Position numbers and translations under genes: made by a program | In this document: piece by piece, positions 49,601 through 63,488 of the stretch | Numbering within the stretch: position 1 is the first letter of the stretch | How the letters are laid out: each line of letters begins with the position of its first letter | The notes under the pieces: generated by a model | The model's database searches: none | What the model was told of the DNA's origin: nothing | What the model saw: only the letters and a program-made list of their open reading frames with translations | Origin: Eleginops maclovinus | Lineage: Eukaryota; Chordata; Actinopteri; Perciformes; Eleginopidae | DNA: 64,000 nucleotides | Assembly (NCBI RefSeq): GCF_036324505.1 | Contig: NC_086351.1 | Location: forward strand, 7,868,001-7,932,000 | Reading direction: 5' to 3'

Positions 49601-51255
49601 ACATGGTGTGCATCAGTGACTGGAGTATCAGTGGCAGTGCCTTTAGGTCAAGTCTTGTTATATTCCTCTCTAAATAGCTCTGTTCTATCCAAATACTATA
49701 CAAAATATTTGTCAATTAATCATTTATATGGATTAACAGCCTCTCAAACATCCCTCAGGATCTGTATAGATTTGGACAGCAGTGTTGCTTTCAGGTTGAG
49801 CTCTAGTCGCACATAACTCAACAACATGTCCATTATTTTATCTGTTTATCTTTCATTCTGTGCTCGATTTAAGACCCAAAAAACGGCAGCTCCTTTTTTT
49901 TTTTTTTTTTACAGTTTCTCACTTGGACAGGCAAGCACATCACATCATCAGCAAATGTTGTGAAAAACATTTGGTGCTTTGTCACCAGCCTGGATCTCAT
50001 CCCATCATTTGCTCATTTTAGTTTTCACTTGCATCTTTGTGTTAACAAATGTGGCATTTGTAATGGATTATGATGAATAAATGCTACATAGTCATACTAG
50101 TTGTTTTGTTTTAGTAGCTCAGCTTTGACTCACATGTCCAGCTGCTGTTAAGTCAGTCTGTTGTTTGGTTATTCAGTCCCCAAACAAATGTAAAAATATA
50201 TATGCATGTTGCAACACACACATTTAGACCTGTGCAGTGAATTCGGGCAGATACTTTTCAGATATATATTTAGGACTTGACAAGTTCTTACTTTAATATT
50301 TGTTTTGTTCAAAGAACTGATTCATTTTTTCATCTATAATGTATCAGGGAAATTTGGATCATGCACATTGTTATTTTCTACAGACCAATATGACAATTTG
50401 ATGTCTTTTGTTACCAAAATGCCATAATCATAAGATTTCAAGTTTACCATCATGCATGAAAGAATAGACACACATATTCACAATGTTATGCAAGTGGAAA
50501 AAGAAAATGCATCTCCCTTCAAAACAGAGAGGATTTGTTAGTTGTTTTCTCCAGTTAAAGAGTTCAAACCTGACTTCCCTCCTCTAATCTACATCTTTGA
50601 AGCATTTTGGAGAGTGATTGCTCCATTAAGAATATATTAAAGACTGTGAAAGTCATGACGGCAGTACTAACTCACTCCTCTCAGCTCCACCCTGCAGCAG
50701 AAAATTGGATTTCACGGCTAAAAAACAAACTGTCAAGAAAGCAGCAAGTGATAAACTCAGAGTCTGCGCTTTAAATCCACCATCCCTTCAGTAGATGTAA
50801 AGCAATATCACCAGCAGATAATATTTCACTCTGTCATGTTGACTAATGTCAGCAGACTGTGGTTGAGTAAACTTGCAGTGCACACGGATGAATTAAACAT
50901 AAGGTGTGTGGTGGAAAAGAGGAAATGACCTTGGTTGCAGTTTTCATAAATACGTTGAAAAGGAGGGAAAAGTCGGCACGATGTGTTGTGTTTCAAAAAT
51001 GTTTAAACCTTTATGCAGGCTGCACAGAGAGCTGGCTACACACTGAAAATACTATTCAGTGAAAGAAGAAGAATTCATTTTGGATGACAGCTGCAGCCAG
51101 GGAATACTGTATGATCAACAAGTTTGAATTGTATCTTTATCAGTTTTGACATTTACCCAGCCTGCACCACTCCCATAAAAAATACATAATGTTGATGTTG
51201 GAGATGGAGAACAGGTGGAGGGCAAGATAACTGTGTGTGTTGTGCTGATAACATT
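46611..51255. other. sv2a upstream region, no gene seen
   Basis: No coding exon is recognised. A GTAGAGCGCCCGCTTC word near 46846 recalls a tRNA A box but has no proper B box. G- and T-runs lie at about 48992-49005 and 49892-49910. The non-coding first exon of sv2a may be here or further right. Confidence 0.4.
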
Positions 51256-51260
51256 ATGAC
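51256..51260 (+). repeat. BEL target-site duplication, left copy
   Basis: ATGAC directly next to the left LTR, matched by ATGAC at 57887-57891. A perfect 5-bp duplication fits BEL/Pao integrases. Confidence 0.93.
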
Positions 51261-51648
51261 TGTCAAGTGTTCCGTCTTTTTTTGGCTGTGCTTAACCCCC
51301 ACTTGATAGGGAGGCACCAATTCTGAATGTTTTAACTGGGTTTCACTCAATGACCAGGCTTCTTGTATCTTTATCCGATTTATTCCTTTTGTAGCCCAGA
51401 CAGTACAGGTGAAAAACCGGCTGTCTGTTCAGTCTTTGAATAATCGGTACCAGATTCAGCACAACTTCGGAAGAGCTCGATGAGATGCCGCCTCTTACTC
51501 TCCTCGTGCTTTACTGACGTTTGTCTTTTTAAACAGATATTAAGCCGGAACTGCGTGCGTCTTCTTTTCCTGCTCGAGTGTTCCCATGCGAGTGATAATT
51601 AGTTCCGCTTGACTCACCGACGACGAAAAAGGGGCGTTCACCGTGACA
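51261..51648 (-). repeat. BEL 3' LTR
   Basis: TGTCA...TGACA inverted termini. Read in element sense it carries a TTTAAAAA TATA-like word (about 51526-51533) and, downstream of it, an AATAAA signal (51379-51384). As the 3' LTR it faces sv2a and could act as a promoter toward it. Confidence 0.95.
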
Positions 51649-51660
51649 CCTCCCACTCAA
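51649..51660 (-). other. BEL polypurine tract
   Basis: TTGAGTGGGAGG in element sense directly abuts the 3' LTR; it is the expected plus-strand priming site. Confidence 0.75.
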
Positions 51661-51765
51661 CCTTTTTGTACTTGGACAGATAGGTTGCAAACTTTAAGGT
51701 GAACCTAAACAGTGAGGATTCTGCTCTTCTACAGGGAGAAGGACTACCAGCCGTCTGACATCTCT

Positions 51766-54700
51766 TCACAATACCACCCCATTTGACTTCTCTGACCTCT
51801 CTGAGGACTTGGTCGCTGGCCTTTGATGCTGAACGGAGGCACAGTTGCTTGGTGTGACAAGAATCTCAACATCTCTCACGATGTCCTTTGAGTCGGGAGC
51901 TACAGTGACGACTCTGCCGAGCCTAAAATGACCCCGTAGAGCGTTCTGATCGCAAAGCCACACAACATCCCCAACGCTGACATTTCTTTCTGTGGTGTGC
52001 CATTTGGTTCTAATGAAGAGACTTGGGCCAGCAAGCTGGCTCCACGCTTTCCAAAACTCATTCACCTGGGTTTGAATTTCACGAAGGCGCTTGTAGGGGT
52101 AGTTGTTAAAGCTGAAGGACTTCACGTCACCACTGGGAGATGCTCGTCCTAAGAGAAGCGAGTTTGGTGTTACATACTCAATGCGGTCCTCTCGACTCTG
52201 GATTCTTGCGTCAATGGGCCGCTCATTAGCCAGGTTAGCTGCCAACTGGAGGGCTGTCAGGAACTCATTGAAAGTAAGGCTTGCCGTCTTGCCCAAACTT
52301 TGAAGTGCTCTCTTGGCAATCCTTACGGCAGCTTCAGCAGCTCCGTTTCGATGTGGTGAATCAGCGGGGAGCACTTTCCATGTCCAGCTTGTCCCATTTT
52401 TTACAGCATACTCCTCCAGGCTTGCTGTGTCTTGGCTTTGCAGAAAGGTGTACAAGTCCTCCAGCAAAGATCTTGCACCAACAAAATTGGTCCCAGGGTC
52501 TGACCAAACCTTGAGGGGGTGGCCCCTGATGGCAGCGAATCTCTGATAGGCCATTAGAAAGCTCTCTGTGGACAGACTACTGGCGAGATCTATGTGCAGA
52601 GCCCGGCTCGCCATGCAGCAAAAGACGACCCCCCATACTTTCATAGATACTCTTTTTTTGATGTCATCTCTCACCAGGTATGGTCCAAACAAGTCAACAG
52701 ATATAAACTGGAATGGCGCAGCAGGTCTTGACCTTTCTACTGGCAGATCACCCATGACTTGTTGGCATACTTGAGCTCTTGCCTTCCTGCAGTGGATGCA
52801 CTGGTTGACAACTTTCTGGGCCAGCCTTCTACCTTGGATGACCCAAGCCTTTTGCCGCATCCTTAACAGAGTCCCGGCAACCCCTTCATGACCTTCCTGA
52901 TGACTTTGGCGTGCCAGTAGAGTTCCTAGCCAGGTGTCGAAAGGAACCAGTGGAACAGCCAAGCAGTCTTCTTTGAAATACTGTATTCGGCCTCCACACA
53001 GTAACAGCCCACTAGCTCCATCCTTGTACACAACCAGCCGGTCTGTTGTGGTGCTGGGGAAGGTAACTCCTTCTTGTGCTGCTAAACACAGATCTCGGAA
53101 TGAGTCCTCCCTCTCGGCCGCAGTGATGATGCCAACCAATGGGACTGCCTCCCACTTTGGTCTTCCCCTGGCTCTGCAATGAAGAAACTTCTTTGCCGCC
53201 CCCCAGACCAGCGCTAGTGACTTCATTAGTCGTGTTAGGCTACTGAACCGCTTGATATCCAACAGGCTTGAAGCTGCAACCTCGGCTGGTGGCCTATGCA
53301 GATCCGCGGAGGTCGAAGTTGGATCCTGCTTGGGCTCCTGCCTTGACTCCTGCTTGGGCTCCTGCTTTGCTCCAGCCCGGGTAAGGGCAGCAACAAAAGC
53401 CTTCTTTTGGATGCGTGTGAGGTTCTCTCTCGCTTCGGCAGCAACATCCTTGGCGGACTTCACTGGCCACTCACTCTCTGGGAGACTTAAGAACTTAGGA
53501 CCCAGCTGCCACTCTGTGCCTTCATCCAACTCTCTGGGGCTTGCCCCTCTGGAAATAATATCCGCTATGTTGAGTGGGCCAGGAATCCACCACCAGTCTT
53601 GGACGTTCGTGCTGCCTTGAATTTCCCCAATTCTATTTGCGAAGAACGTCTGGTAGCCGTAGCTTTCGCGTTGGATAGCCCCCAGGACTGTCTGGCTATC
53701 AACCAGGTGGTACCACCTCTCCACACAAATTCTGCAGTGCTTCTGGAAATACTTCTTCAGACGGGCAGCGTAGACAGCTCCACAAACTTCAGCCTTGACA
53801 GCGTCCCCCTTATGGTCTAACGGCGTCAGCCTGGCTTTGGATTTAACTAGCCGTATGGTCACGTCTTGTGGCAATTTCCACCGCAGGTACAACACAGCGC
53901 CGTACGAGCGCTCACTACCATCGGAGAATGTGATACCGCAGGGCTCAGCGGATGGGTCAGGAGGTGTCAAGGCTCTGACGAAACTCACCCGACCGAGCTC
54001 AGCATAGTCCTCAAAGAGGCAGACGGCATCTTCCCGGAGGCCCTCAGACAAAGGTACGTCCCATGTATTTTCTGATGGACTATATTTGCCCTTTGCTTCT
54101 TGGAAAGCTCTCCTCACCAAGATGGCTCCCTTCTGCTTGACAGGCGTCACAAGACCAAGGGGATCGTACAGTCCAGAGACTTGACTTAGGAGCTCTCTAC
54201 GAGTGAGTGGATTTGGCACCCGTGCCCTTACTTCATCTTGCAACAGGTTTTCTCCCAATCTCATTTTCTTTTTCTTTTTAGAGAAGTTCACAGCCACCAT
54301 CATGCGAAGTTTGTCACTCTCTGGGTCATACCCAAGACCCAGAGCTTTATTGTTCTCTTCGGAGAGTTGGTTTGGAAGGACCATCACTGAGGGTTCTTTC
54401 CTCTCCAGGTCTCTGTGTCCTGGCCTCCCACTTTGGCCAGAGTAGACCCACGGCTTCATGTAGAATCCGCCGGCTTCCAGGATCTTTTCGACATTAGCTG
54501 TTATTTGCTTGAGCTGACTCGGGTCGTTGTGCGAAGTCAGGACATCATCGACATAGGCGTCTTGTTCCAGCACACGGCGCTCGTCTGCAAGGTGGTTGAA
54601 CATTGGCAGATTCGCCGTCTCACGCATGGCGACTTGTGCGATGCAGCCTGCCGGCTTATCTCCGATGTTGACCCTCGTAATCGCCTTTTCAGTCCTCATG

Positions 54701-57288
54701 AATGTTGCTTCGACAGCCCTCCTATTGTTGGGCAATGTTACTGGATCCTCTATCCAGGGATATTTCGCATGCCAATGTGGCTTCTCACTGTGACGATCTC
54801 CGGTTACATACGTCAACCCACTCTTTATTTGCTCCAGCTCCCGCTCCTCAGAAATGGTCATCTCTTTCCCCCCAGGTTGACAATGTCCACATCTACAGCC
54901 GCCGCACCTGGGCTCACAGGCAGCCCCAATCCTGTCCCACCTCCACCAGTCCAGGAAGTCTTTGCTGGCCGCACACGTAGTGGCTTGGGTGAGTGGAGGC
55001 TGTTCAAGTGAGCCTTTACAGATGATTTCCTTATACTCTGCAGCTGCTGTCCGCATGGAGCGTGCAAAATGAGTTCTGGAGCCATGGGCCGTGATTGTAA
55101 CATCTTCCAAAAGGTCTGGATGAGAACCACCCACTGTCGTCCCAAGGGGACCATCCCACAAGACAAGGTCACCAACGGAGCGCACCTTCTGAGGGATGAG
55201 CTGGCCTTCTTTTTGGCTGATGAGGAGCTTGATTTTAGTGGGACGGACCAGTTTATGGAGGGGAACGTCAGGAAATATTTTTTGCAGTCTCTTGGGTGGC
55301 ACGTGCCGATTTACTTCTGCGATGCTATTCAGCCCATAACACACAAGCTGGTGGGATCTCAAAGTTCCCTTTGAAGTTGTGACCCGGATTTTCAGTAGAT
55401 ACCGCTTGGTCTCAACTGTTACTTGCATCCCGCCAACTCCATGGACTATGAGCGTGACATCCTCACTCTGCAAGTTCAGCTCCCAAGCAGCCTCGTGAGT
55501 GATGTAATTGGTGTCGGATGCCAAGTCTATCAGGGTCCCAAGCTTCTGCCCAGCATTTGCAGTGACTTCGAGGATCATCATTATGACTGGGAACTCATCA
55601 ATACCATTCTCCGCCATGACTGAACTGAATGTTTTTGAGACCGAATTACAGAACACATTTCGACACCGCTGAGCCAAGTCGGGGGCCAGGCTTGTCAGGA
55701 ACTCTTCCTGGGTCTCTGTGTACTTTTTCAATTCGCCTCTTGCAGGGCTCGGCCTCAACTTCCTCAGCCCATCTCTTTCTCTTCCAGCCTTGGAACAGAG
55801 GTAATAGTGATGACGTGGGCCTTGAGTGTCCTTACACCCCTCGCTTTTACACAAAAAGGTGGTCTTGCACTCTGCATCATTGCCGTGAACCTCGAGACAC
55901 CTCCCACAAGCACCAAGTTCCTTAACTGCTTCTTTCTTTTCTGCCACTCTGAGCTCTTTGAACTTCTTGCAGTAATACAGCTTCCTCCCGTGGCCTCTAT
56001 CTCCACAGACAACACAAGATGCTTGGGAGCTTGAGGAGTTGGTGGACTTTGTTCGGGCGTGCTTTTGTGGGATTCTTGCCTCTCTCTTGCTGGGATCATC
56101 CCTTAATTGATCCAATTGCTCATAAATCTTCTCCTGACTTTTCAGAAAACCAAGGAGCATGTCGAACCTGTCTTCAGGTGATACGTCTTCCTTCCCTTTT
56201 GATACATAGACCAGCCACTCCTTCTTTAAGCTTTCAGGCAGCTTGCTCTCCAGGGACTTTGTGACGAGAGGATTTTTCAAGGCGCCCGTGTTTCCCAACG
56301 CGCTGAGGTCATACAAGGCTTTTTCAACAACCTGGATCAAGTCCACGATCTGCCTGGGTTGGTAGCTTTTCACCGGTGGCAGTGCCTGCAACTCTTCAAC
56401 AATTTCCAGGGCAATTGCTGTTTTATTTCCAAACCGGTTTTCAAGGACGCGAAAGATTTCATCCGCCGTTCCATATGTTGACAGGCGAAGGTCCCTCGCT
56501 ACCTTTTCCTCAAGGCTATCCAACAGCTGGAATTTCCTTACCTCCCGGGAGCCGGTAGGTTCCCCTTGCTTTTGGAGTGCCTCCCATTCCTTCTTCCAGA
56601 GGTAGAAGTTTCGCTTATTTCCATCAAACTGCGGGAGTACTGTTGGCTTCAATTTGATAGCAGGTGTCCGACGTGGCTCTTTTCCTGGGGACCCATCATT
56701 CTCCAGCTTCGCCTGTAACAGGGTGGCTTTCTCTGAAATCAAGTCAAGCAGCCAACCTTCCACACGCCTCATGCGCTGCTGGAAGTCAGGCCGCTCTTCA
56801 TCTGGGACCCAGCGAGTCCATTTGCGGATGGCTTCTTTTCCTGCTCTCACCAGCCCCTCAAGGTTACTAAGCATTAATTCATATACCTCCAATTTCAGGC
56901 CAGATTCCTTTTTCTGCATCCGCTCACACTCCCTTTCAGCTGCCCCCAGTGCCAGGGACAGTTCAGGGTTGCCAAAACTTCCCCATAGAACCCTCTGGAC
57001 AGCCTGCTCCACCTCCTCAAGTTTTTCTTCACATTCATCTGATGTCTTCTTAATGTCTGCACTTACGTCCTCTTTGGCCTGCGCTTCTTCCTCAGTCCAG
57101 GAAATTTCCACCTCCTCATTTGCCTCCATCACCCGGTCAGCCTCGAGTGCGACCTTGCTGAAGGCTTCCACCAGTTCTTCCGCCGACATTTTCTTGCAAG
57201 ACTTCAGTAGTGAGTTTGCCAGTCGGGAAAACCGCTGTTTGGCAGTCGTTCTCTCCTTCTTTAACTGCTGCAGAGACTTTGACTCCAT
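51766..57288 (-). CDS. BEL/Pao gag-pol polyprotein, RT core missing
   Basis: 1,840 residues with no internal stop. In order: gag-like coiled-coil part and DUF1759-type region (about 1-400, LPQFDGNKRNFYLWKKEW at 218-235), a CCHC knuckle (C425, C428, H433, C440) and a Cys/His cluster (461-498), a retropepsin-like region with D588, reverse transcriptase remnant, A17-like region (about 960-1100), RNase H (D1123, E1167, D1197, D1243), integrase with H2C2 finger (H1463, H1467, C1497, C1500) and catalytic D1532, D1597, E1652, then a C-terminal DUF5641-like part. The RT is odd: the N-terminal YPWIEDP...RRAVEATFMRTEKA is followed within a few residues by TRVNIGDKPAGCIAQ and YVDD (912-915). The segment carrying the first catalytic aspartate and the fingers/palm is absent, by an in-frame gap near residue 870 (about 54680). 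All later domains stay in frame. Confidence 0.93.
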   Translation of the reverse strand: MESKSLQQLKKERTTAKQRFSRLANSLLKSCKKMSAEELVEAFSKVALEADRVMEANEEVEISWTEEEAQAKEDVSADIKKTSDECEEKLEEVEQAVQRVLWGSFGNPELSLALGAAERECERMQKKESGLKLEVYELMLSNLEGLVRAGKEAIRKWTRWVPDEERPDFQQRMRRVEGWLLDLISEKATLLQAKLENDGSPGKEPRRTPAIKLKPTVLPQFDGNKRNFYLWKKEWEALQKQGEPTGSREVRKFQLLDSLEEKVARDLRLSTYGTADEIFRVLENRFGNKTAIALEIVEELQALPPVKSYQPRQIVDLIQVVEKALYDLSALGNTGALKNPLVTKSLESKLPESLKKEWLVYVSKGKEDVSPEDRFDMLLGFLKSQEKIYEQLDQLRDDPSKREARIPQKHARTKSTNSSSSQASCVVCGDRGHGRKLYYCKKFKELRVAEKKEAVKELGACGRCLEVHGNDAECKTTFLCKSEGCKDTQGPRHHYYLCSKAGRERDGLRKLRPSPARGELKKYTETQEEFLTSLAPDLAQRCRNVFCNSVSKTFSSVMAENGIDEFPVIMMILEVTANAGQKLGTLIDLASDTNYITHEAAWELNLQSEDVTLIVHGVGGMQVTVETKRYLLKIRVTTSKGTLRSHQLVCYGLNSIAEVNRHVPPKRLQKIFPDVPLHKLVRPTKIKLLISQKEGQLIPQKVRSVGDLVLWDGPLGTTVGGSHPDLLEDVTITAHGSRTHFARSMRTAAAEYKEIICKGSLEQPPLTQATTCAASKDFLDWWRWDRIGAACEPRCGGCRCGHCQPGGKEMTISEERELEQIKSGLTYVTGDRHSEKPHWHAKYPWIEDPVTLPNNRRAVEATFMRTEKAITRVNIGDKPAGCIAQVAMRETANLPMFNHLADERRVLEQDAYVDDVLTSHNDPSQLKQITANVEKILEAGGFYMKPWVYSGQSGRPGHRDLERKEPSVMVLPNQLSEENNKALGLGYDPESDKLRMMVAVNFSKKKKKMRLGENLLQDEVRARVPNPLTRRELLSQVSGLYDPLGLVTPVKQKGAILVRRAFQEAKGKYSPSENTWDVPLSEGLREDAVCLFEDYAELGRVSFVRALTPPDPSAEPCGITFSDGSERSYGAVLYLRWKLPQDVTIRLVKSKARLTPLDHKGDAVKAEVCGAVYAARLKKYFQKHCRICVERWYHLVDSQTVLGAIQRESYGYQTFFANRIGEIQGSTNVQDWWWIPGPLNIADIISRGASPRELDEGTEWQLGPKFLSLPESEWPVKSAKDVAAEARENLTRIQKKAFVAALTRAGAKQEPKQESRQEPKQDPTSTSADLHRPPAEVAASSLLDIKRFSSLTRLMKSLALVWGAAKKFLHCRARGRPKWEAVPLVGIITAAEREDSFRDLCLAAQEGVTFPSTTTDRLVVYKDGASGLLLCGGRIQYFKEDCLAVPLVPFDTWLGTLLARQSHQEGHEGVAGTLLRMRQKAWVIQGRRLAQKVVNQCIHCRKARAQVCQQVMGDLPVERSRPAAPFQFISVDLFGPYLVRDDIKKRVSMKVWGVVFCCMASRALHIDLASSLSTESFLMAYQRFAAIRGHPLKVWSDPGTNFVGARSLLEDLYTFLQSQDTASLEEYAVKNGTSWTWKVLPADSPHRNGAAEAAVRIAKRALQSLGKTASLTFNEFLTALQLAANLANERPIDARIQSREDRIEYVTPNSLLLGRASPSGDVKSFSFNNYPYKRLREIQTQVNEFWKAWSQLAGPSLFIRTKWHTTERNVSVGDVVWLCDQNALRGHFRLGRVVTVAPDSKDIVRDVEILVTPSNCASVQHQRPATKSSERSEKSNGVVL

Positions 57289-57318
57289 TTTGGGCTTTGG
57301 AAACGAACTTGGAAAGCT

Positions 57319-57424
57319 GTGGGCGTGGACTCAGTTGCAGGTGGGCGCGGACTCAGTTGCAGGTGGGCGTAGACTCCGCTGACTTAGTTGCAGGTGGGCG
57401 TAGACTCCGCTGACTTAGTTGCAC
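57319..57424 (+). repeat. Tandem repeat in the BEL leader
   Basis: Four head-to-tail units starting GTGGGCG: two of 22 bp (57319-57340, 57341-57362) and two of 31 bp (57363-57393, 57394-57424). The longer ones carry a 9-bp insert CCGCTGACT-like. They lie between the 5' LTR and the gag start. Confidence 0.9.
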
Positions 57425-57463
57425 GTGTGTGCCCAACTGCAGAAGCTGTAGCCTGGCTTGCTA

Positions 57464-57479
57464 GGAGCCTCTTCAACCA
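57464..57479 (-). other. Possible BEL primer-binding site
   Basis: TGGTTGAAGAGGCTCC in element sense starts 19 bp after the 5' LTR. It begins TGG, as a site for a tRNA 3' end should, but it is unusually far from the LTR and I could not match it to a particular tRNA. Confidence 0.3.
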
Positions 57480-57498
57480 GCTCGAGGCGGTTTTTCAC

Positions 57499-57886
57499 TG
57501 TCAAGTGTTCCGTCTTTTTTTGGCTGTGCTTAACCCCCACTTGATAGGGAGGCACCAATTCTGAATGTTTTAACTGGGTTTCACTCAATGACCAGGCTTC
57601 TTGTATCTTTATCCGATTTATTCCTTTTGTAGCCCAGACAGTACAGGTGAAAAACCGGCTGTCTGTTCAGTCTTTGAATAATCGGTACCAGATTCAGCAC
57701 AACTTCGGAAGAGCTCGATGAGATGCCGCCTCTTACTCTCCTCGTGCTTTACTGACGTTTGTCTTTTTAAACAGATATTAAGCCGGAACTGCGTGCGTCT
57801 TCTTTTCCTGCTCGAGTGTTCCCATGCGAGTGATAATTAGTTCCGCTTGACTCACCGACGACGAAAAAGGGGCGTTCACCGTGACA
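57499..57886 (-). repeat. BEL 5' LTR
   Basis: 388 bp, identical to the copy at 51261-51648. In element sense it contains the promoter-like TTTAAAAA (about 57764-57771) and AATAAA (57617-57622). Confidence 0.95.
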
Positions 57887-57891
57887 ATGAC
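57887..57891 (+). repeat. BEL target-site duplication, right copy
   Basis: ATGAC, the partner of 51256-51260. Confidence 0.93.
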
Positions 57892-58207
57892 TCCCTCTGT
57901 TAGATGCATATTTAGTCCTAGAAATAATGGTCTGTTTGTGTGCAATAATATTCTTTATGATATCAAAGATTGCTGTATTTACTTACTTACTTTTAATCCA
58001 AAAAGTCTCATCCATTCACACAGGGAGGTCTACCACCTGCAAAGCTGCTTATTTTCCTTATTTATATAATTGTCATTGTGCACTAACACCTTGAGATAAG
58101 AATTTGAATTTCTTGCATACTAAAGGCAGAATCAATGATGGATGTTGGTAGTGCTCTATCTAAATGAAAAACAGTCTAAATTATTTGCTTTTCATTTGCT
58201 GGGCAGC
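57892..58207. other. Short stretch between two transposons
   Basis: 316 bp, AT-rich, nothing recognised. The sequence directly right of the BEL element should join that left of 51256 as the pre-insertion site. Confidence 0.5.
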
Positions 58208-58209
58208 TA

Positions 58210-58765
58210 CACTGCCCGGCCAAAAAAAAGGTCACAAGCCTGTGGGGGGCAGTGCTATGATCTGGGGTTGCTGCAGTTGGTCTGGTCTAGGTTCAGCAAC
58301 GTTATGTGCCCAAAGAATGAGGTCAGCTGACTACCTGAATATACTGAAGGACCAGGTTATTCCATCAATGGATTTTTTCTTCCCTGATGGCACGGGCATG
58401 TTCCAAGATGACAGTGCCAGGATCCATCGGGCTCAAATTGTGAAAGAGTGGTTCAGGGAGCATGAGACATCATTTTCACACATGGATTGGCCACCACAGA
58501 GTCCAGACCTGAACCCGATTGAGAATCTTTGGGATGTGCTGGAGAAGTCTTTCCGCAGTGGTCCGAATCTCCCGTCATCAATACAAGATAAACAACTAAA
58601 TGAATGCAACTCTGGACTGAAATAAATGTTGTGACATTGCAGAAGCTTGTGGAAACATTGCAGAAGCTTGTGGAAACAATGCAGCAGCGAATGCATGCCG
58701 TAATCAAAGCTAAAAGCGGTCCAACGAATATTAGAGTGTGTGACCTTTTCTTTGGCCAGGCAGTG
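58210..58765 (+). mobile_element. Internally deleted Tc1-like element
   Basis: Bounded by TA on both sides (58208-58209, 58766-58767). The terminal inverted repeats are about 26 bp and differ at two positions; both start CACTGCC and end AAAAGGTCAC. At 556 bp it is about a third of an intact Tc1 element. The 5' half of the transposase gene is gone and the 3' half is kept. Near the right end a 21-bp unit (CATTGCAGAAGCTTGTGG...) is duplicated. Confidence 0.88.
58230..58625 (+). pseudogene. Tc1-like transposase, C-terminal half
   Basis: A frame with [12 protein letters not shown], then [19 protein letters not shown] and [16 protein letters not shown], the second and third catalytic positions of a DDE transposase. 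Between the aligned Asp and the Glu I count 36 residues, so it belongs to a DD36E-like group and not the classical DD34E. The DNA-binding region and the first aspartate are missing, so it is non-functional. Confidence 0.85.
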
Positions 58766-58767
58766 TA

Positions 58768-63395
<4,628 letters not shown>

Positions 63396-63487
<92 letters not shown>
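63396..63487 (+). repeat. (GT)n dinucleotide microsatellite
   Basis: About 46 pure GT units. Confidence 0.98.

Positions 63488-63488
<1 letters not shown>

Larger units (their letters stand above)
51261..57886 (-). mobile_element. Full-length BEL/Pao LTR retrotransposon
   Basis: 6,626 bp, in minus orientation. It has two LTRs of 388 bp that I find identical base for base, a 5-bp target duplication ATGAC, a purine-rich tract before the 3' LTR and one 1,840-codon gag-pol frame. Identical LTRs mean a very recent insertion. The element lies about 5.5 kb upstream of the sv2a 45778 exon and on the same strand. The polyprotein lacks part of the reverse transcriptase (see the CDS), so this copy is probably not self-sufficient. 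Confidence 0.95.

Noticed and set aside
52103..57382. Many plus-strand frames within the BEL element, up to 242 codons
   Set aside because: They are antisense shadows of the 1,840-codon polyprotein and show no domain.
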